Shown: positions 5,618 to 7,148 of the stretch, in pieces
Layout of the letters: each line of letters begins with the position of its first letter
Position numbering within the stretch: position 1 is the stretch's first letter
Origin: Rhizobiales bacterium UBA697
GTDB taxonomy: Bacteria; Pseudomonadota; Alphaproteobacteria; Rhizobiales; Ancalomicrobiaceae
Reading direction: 5' to 3'
NCBI GenBank assembly: GCA_002298965.1
Contig: DBMN01000109.1
Location: forward strand, 1-7,148
DNA: 7,148 nucleotides
Notes under the pieces: generated by a model
Database searches by the model: none
What the model saw: the letters and a program-made list of their open reading frames with translations, nothing else
What the model was told of the DNA's origin: nothing
Translations under genes and position numbers: made by a program

Positions 5618-5653
5618 AGACCCCGGAGGGCGACCTCCGGGGTCTTCTGTTGT
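5618..5653 (+). terminator. Rho-independent terminator of glnK–amtB
   Basis: AGACCCCGGAGG (5618–5629) and CCTCCGGGGTCT (5634–5645) form a perfect 12-bp stem with a GCGA tetraloop of the stable GNRA type. TCTGTTGT follows as a moderate U-tract. It begins 54 nt after the amtB stop and separates the nitrogen operon from the aminotransferase–ftsK unit. Confidence 0.88.
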
Positions 5654-5701
5654 CCGGCGACTGCCGGCGACACGGCGGAAAGTCCCGCGTGATCGCCTTG
5701 G

Positions 5702-5717
5702 TTAACAGCCGTTTAAC
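5702..5717 (+). promoter_or_regulatory. CtrA-type binding box upstream of the aminotransferase–ftsK unit
   Basis: TTAACAGCCGTTTAAC is a perfect match to the CtrA consensus TTAA-N7-TTAAC (5702–5705, seven bases, 5713–5717). It ends 45 nt before the aminotransferase ATG. These are the only two TTAA words I found in this GC-rich window, so chance pairing at exactly seven bases is unlikely. The flanks also make a dyad, GGTTAA (5700–5705) and TTAACC (5713–5718). CtrA is the master cell-cycle response regulator of alphaproteobacteria. Whether it activates or represses here cannot be told, as no clear -35/-10 pair is visible. Confidence 0.65.
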
Positions 5718-5739
5718 CGTCGAAGGCTAGGCTCGGGGC

Positions 5740-5744
5740 GAATC
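5740..5744. promoter_or_regulatory. GANTC (CcrM-type methylation) site
   Basis: GAATC lies 22 bp after the CtrA-type box and 18 bp before the aminotransferase ATG. GANTC is the target of CcrM, the cell-cycle adenine methyltransferase of alphaproteobacteria. The word is scarce elsewhere in the window outside the tesB–glnK gap. Confidence 0.4.
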
Positions 5745-5762
5745 GCGATCGCACGGAAGACC

Positions 5763-6971
5763 ATGACCTCCGACAAAGCCCGAGCCTCGACCGACGCCTT
5801 CGTCTCGCCGTTCCAGCGGCTGAACGATCTGCTCGCCCCTCACGCCCCCGGCCGGGCGCCGATCAACCTCACGGTCGGCGAACCGCGCCATGCGGTGCCG
5901 TCCTTCGTCGCGCCGGTGCTGGCGCGCGAGATCGACGGTTTCGGCCGCTATCCCGCCATCAAGGGCACCGACGCCTTCCGCCGCACCGTCGCCGACTGGC
6001 TCGCCGCCCGTTTCGGTCTTTCGACCGGCACGGTCGACGTCGATCGCGGCATCCTGCCGCTCAACGGCTCGCGCGAAGGCCTGTTCTACGCCGCCCTCGA
6101 GGCGCGCCGGCGCTGGACCGGCACGTCGGACCGCCCGGCGATCCTGCTGCCGAACCCGTTCTATCAGGCCTATGCCGCCGGCGCGGTCGCTGCCGGCTGC
6201 GAGGCGGTGATGGTCGACGCGGGCCCCGAGACCGGCTTCCTGCCCGATCTCGCGGCGCTGCCGGACGAGCTTCTGGCCCGCACCGTGGCGCTCTACTACG
6301 CCTCGCCGGCCAATCCGCAGGGCGCGGTGGCGAGCCGCGCCGACTGGGCGGCGGCGATCGCGCTCGCCCGTCGCCACGGCTTCATGCTCTTCGCCGACGA
6401 GTGCTATTCCGAGATCTACCGCGAGGGTATGCGTCCCGACGGCGTCCTCGCCGCGGCGGAGGCGACCGGCTCGCTCGACCGCGTCGTCGCCTTCAACTCG
6501 CTCTCCAAACGCTCCAACCTGCCGGGCCTGCGCTGCGGTTTCGCCGCCGGCGATCCCGACTTCCTCGCCCGCTGGGTGGCCTTCCGCAACATGGCGGCGC
6601 CGCAGGTGCCGGGTCCCATTCAGGCGGTCGCGGTCGCGGCCTTCTCCGACGAGGCCCACGTCGCCGAGAACCGCCGCCTCTACGACGCCAAGTTCGCCGC
6701 GGCGACGCGGATCCTCGGCAAGCGCTGGGGCTACGAGACCCCGCCCGGCGGCTTCTTCCTGTGGCTCGACGTCGCCGCGCTCGGCGGCGGCGAGGTCGTG
6801 GCCGAACGGCTGTGGCGGGAGGCGGGCGTGCGCACCATTCCCGGCGGCTATCTGTCGGCCACCGGCGCCAAGGGAACCAACCCCGGCGATCCCTATCTGC
6901 GCATCGCCATGGTCGAATCGCTCGCCCTGACGGAAGAAGCGCTCGCCCGCATCGTCGAAACGCTCGGCTGA
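5763..6971 (+). CDS. PLP-dependent class I/II aminotransferase, DapC-like
   Basis: A 402-residue fold-type I aminotransferase, the usual family length. The catalytic residues are in place: Lys249 in NSLSKRSNLPG forms the Schiff base with PLP, Asp212 and Tyr215 in FADECYSEIY hold the cofactor ring, Asn184 is in SPANPQG, Arg257 in GLRCGF contacts the phosphate, and Arg380 in PYLRIA binds the substrate carboxylate. INLTVGEPRH (34–43) is the N-terminal substrate-side motif. The SLSKRSN and ADECYSEIY wording fits succinyl-diaminopimelate aminotransferases (DapC, lysine and peptidoglycan precursor synthesis) better than AspC. This is family judgement, not proof, so an aspartate or other amino-acid aminotransferase remains possible. 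The ATG at 5763 has GGAAG just upstream. ftsK follows after 22 bp, so a shared transcript is likely; the CtrA-type box at 5702–5717 would then govern both. Confidence 0.88.
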   Translation: MTSDKARASTDAFVSPFQRLNDLLAPHAPGRAPINLTVGEPRHAVPSFVAPVLAREIDGFGRYPAIKGTDAFRRTVADWLAARFGLSTGTVDVDRGILPLNGSREGLFYAALEARRRWTGTSDRPAILLPNPFYQAYAAGAVAAGCEAVMVDAGPETGFLPDLAALPDELLARTVALYYASPANPQGAVASRADWAAAIALARRHGFMLFADECYSEIYREGMRPDGVLAAAEATGSLDRVVAFNSLSKRSNLPGLRCGFAAGDPDFLARWVAFRNMAAPQVPGPIQAVAVAAFSDEAHVAENRRLYDAKFAAATRILGKRWGYETPPGGFFLWLDVAALGGGEVVAERLWREAGVRTIPGGYLSATGAKGTNPGDPYLRIAMVESLALTEEALARIVETLG

Positions 6972-6980
6972 ACTCGTTCG

Positions 6981-6985
6981 AAGGA
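6981..6985 (+). promoter_or_regulatory. Ribosome binding site for ftsK
   Basis: AAGGA with an 8-nt spacer to the ATG at 6994; supports that start over the in-frame ATG at 7042. Confidence 0.6.
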
Positions 6986-6993
6986 CCACGCTC

Positions 6994-7148
6994 ATGCGCT
7001 CGACCCGCTCGGCCCATCCCAGCTACGCCCCAGGCGGCGACATGCGTCACGCGCTGGCGCGCAACCTGCGCGGCGCCGCCGGTCTCGCGGTCTTCGCGAC
7101 CGTCGCCGCGGCCGCCGCGGCGCTCGCCACCTGGTCGGCGACCGATCC
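6994..7148 (+). CDS. ftsK: DNA translocase FtsK, N-terminal fragment (partial)
   Basis: Only the first 51 codons lie in the window, and the frame is open at the right edge. Residues 1–24 are polar and Arg-rich (cytoplasmic), then about 28–47 form a first membrane segment ending ALATWSATD. Alphaproteobacterial FtsK proteins begin in this way, with a first helix followed by TWS..DPS. The gene position after amtB and an aminotransferase is also where I recall ftsK in rhizobia. FtsK is a hexameric DNA pump anchored at the division septum; it clears and resolves the chromosome terminus and helps assemble the divisome. The motor domain is outside the window, so identification rests on the N-terminus and context. 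The 22-bp gap from the aminotransferase and the AAGGA site support co-transcription. Confidence 0.75.
   Translation, partial: MRSTRSAHPSYAPGGDMRHALARNLRGAAGLAVFATVAAAAAALATWSATD

Noticed and set aside
5727..6995. 422-residue minus-strand frame opposite the aminotransferase
   Set aside because: Same shadow effect; the plus-strand frame carries all the PLP-enzyme catalytic residues.
1..7148. CRISPR array, insertion sequence, tRNA or phage/defence module
   Set aside because: No regularly spaced repeats, transposase motifs, terminal repeats flanked by target duplications, cloverleaf sequence or defence domains were seen; gene content is housekeeping.

Overview
The window looks like chromosomal DNA from a high-GC alphaproteobacterium, most likely of the Rhizobiales (Hyphomicrobiales). 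Three things suggest this: strong GC bias at third codon positions, the gene order tesB–glnK–amtB–aminotransferase–ftsK that I recall from rhizobial chromosomes, and sites typical of alphaproteobacterial cell-cycle control (a CtrA-type box and clustered GANTC motifs). The family-level assignment is inference.

Left part (1–1108). The tail of an unidentified plus-strand gene ends at 111 and is followed by a strong hairpin at 138–161. Two small minus-strand genes come next (191–430 and 673–960). They encode secreted paralogues that share a C-terminal region with two cysteines. The second also has four GGW(D/H)R repeats and a run of five histidines.

Centre (1109–3392). A minus-strand FAD-dependent hydroxylase of the UbiH/UbiF/COQ6 family (ubiquinone synthesis) is divergent from tesB, an acyl-CoA thioesterase II. 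They share a 163-bp intergenic region.

Nitrogen module (3393–5645). A 386-bp non-coding region carries a sigma-54 (-24/-12) promoter candidate, several dyad repeats and seven GANTC sites. It precedes the glnK–amtB operon, which encodes a PII signalling protein and the ammonium channel it blocks. A 12-bp hairpin with a GCGA loop terminates this operon.

Right part (5646–7148). A perfect TTAA-N7-TTAAC box and a GANTC site lie just upstream of a class I/II PLP aminotransferase that resembles DapC. The start of ftsK (DNA translocase of the divisome) follows 22 bp later and runs off the window. The layout suggests one transcription unit under cell-cycle control.

The genes themselves belong to well-known families. 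I see no mobile element, CRISPR array, tRNA or rRNA, and no clear undescribed system. The parts most worth a second look are the regulatory DNA before glnK and before the aminotransferase–ftsK pair, and the paired secreted proteins.
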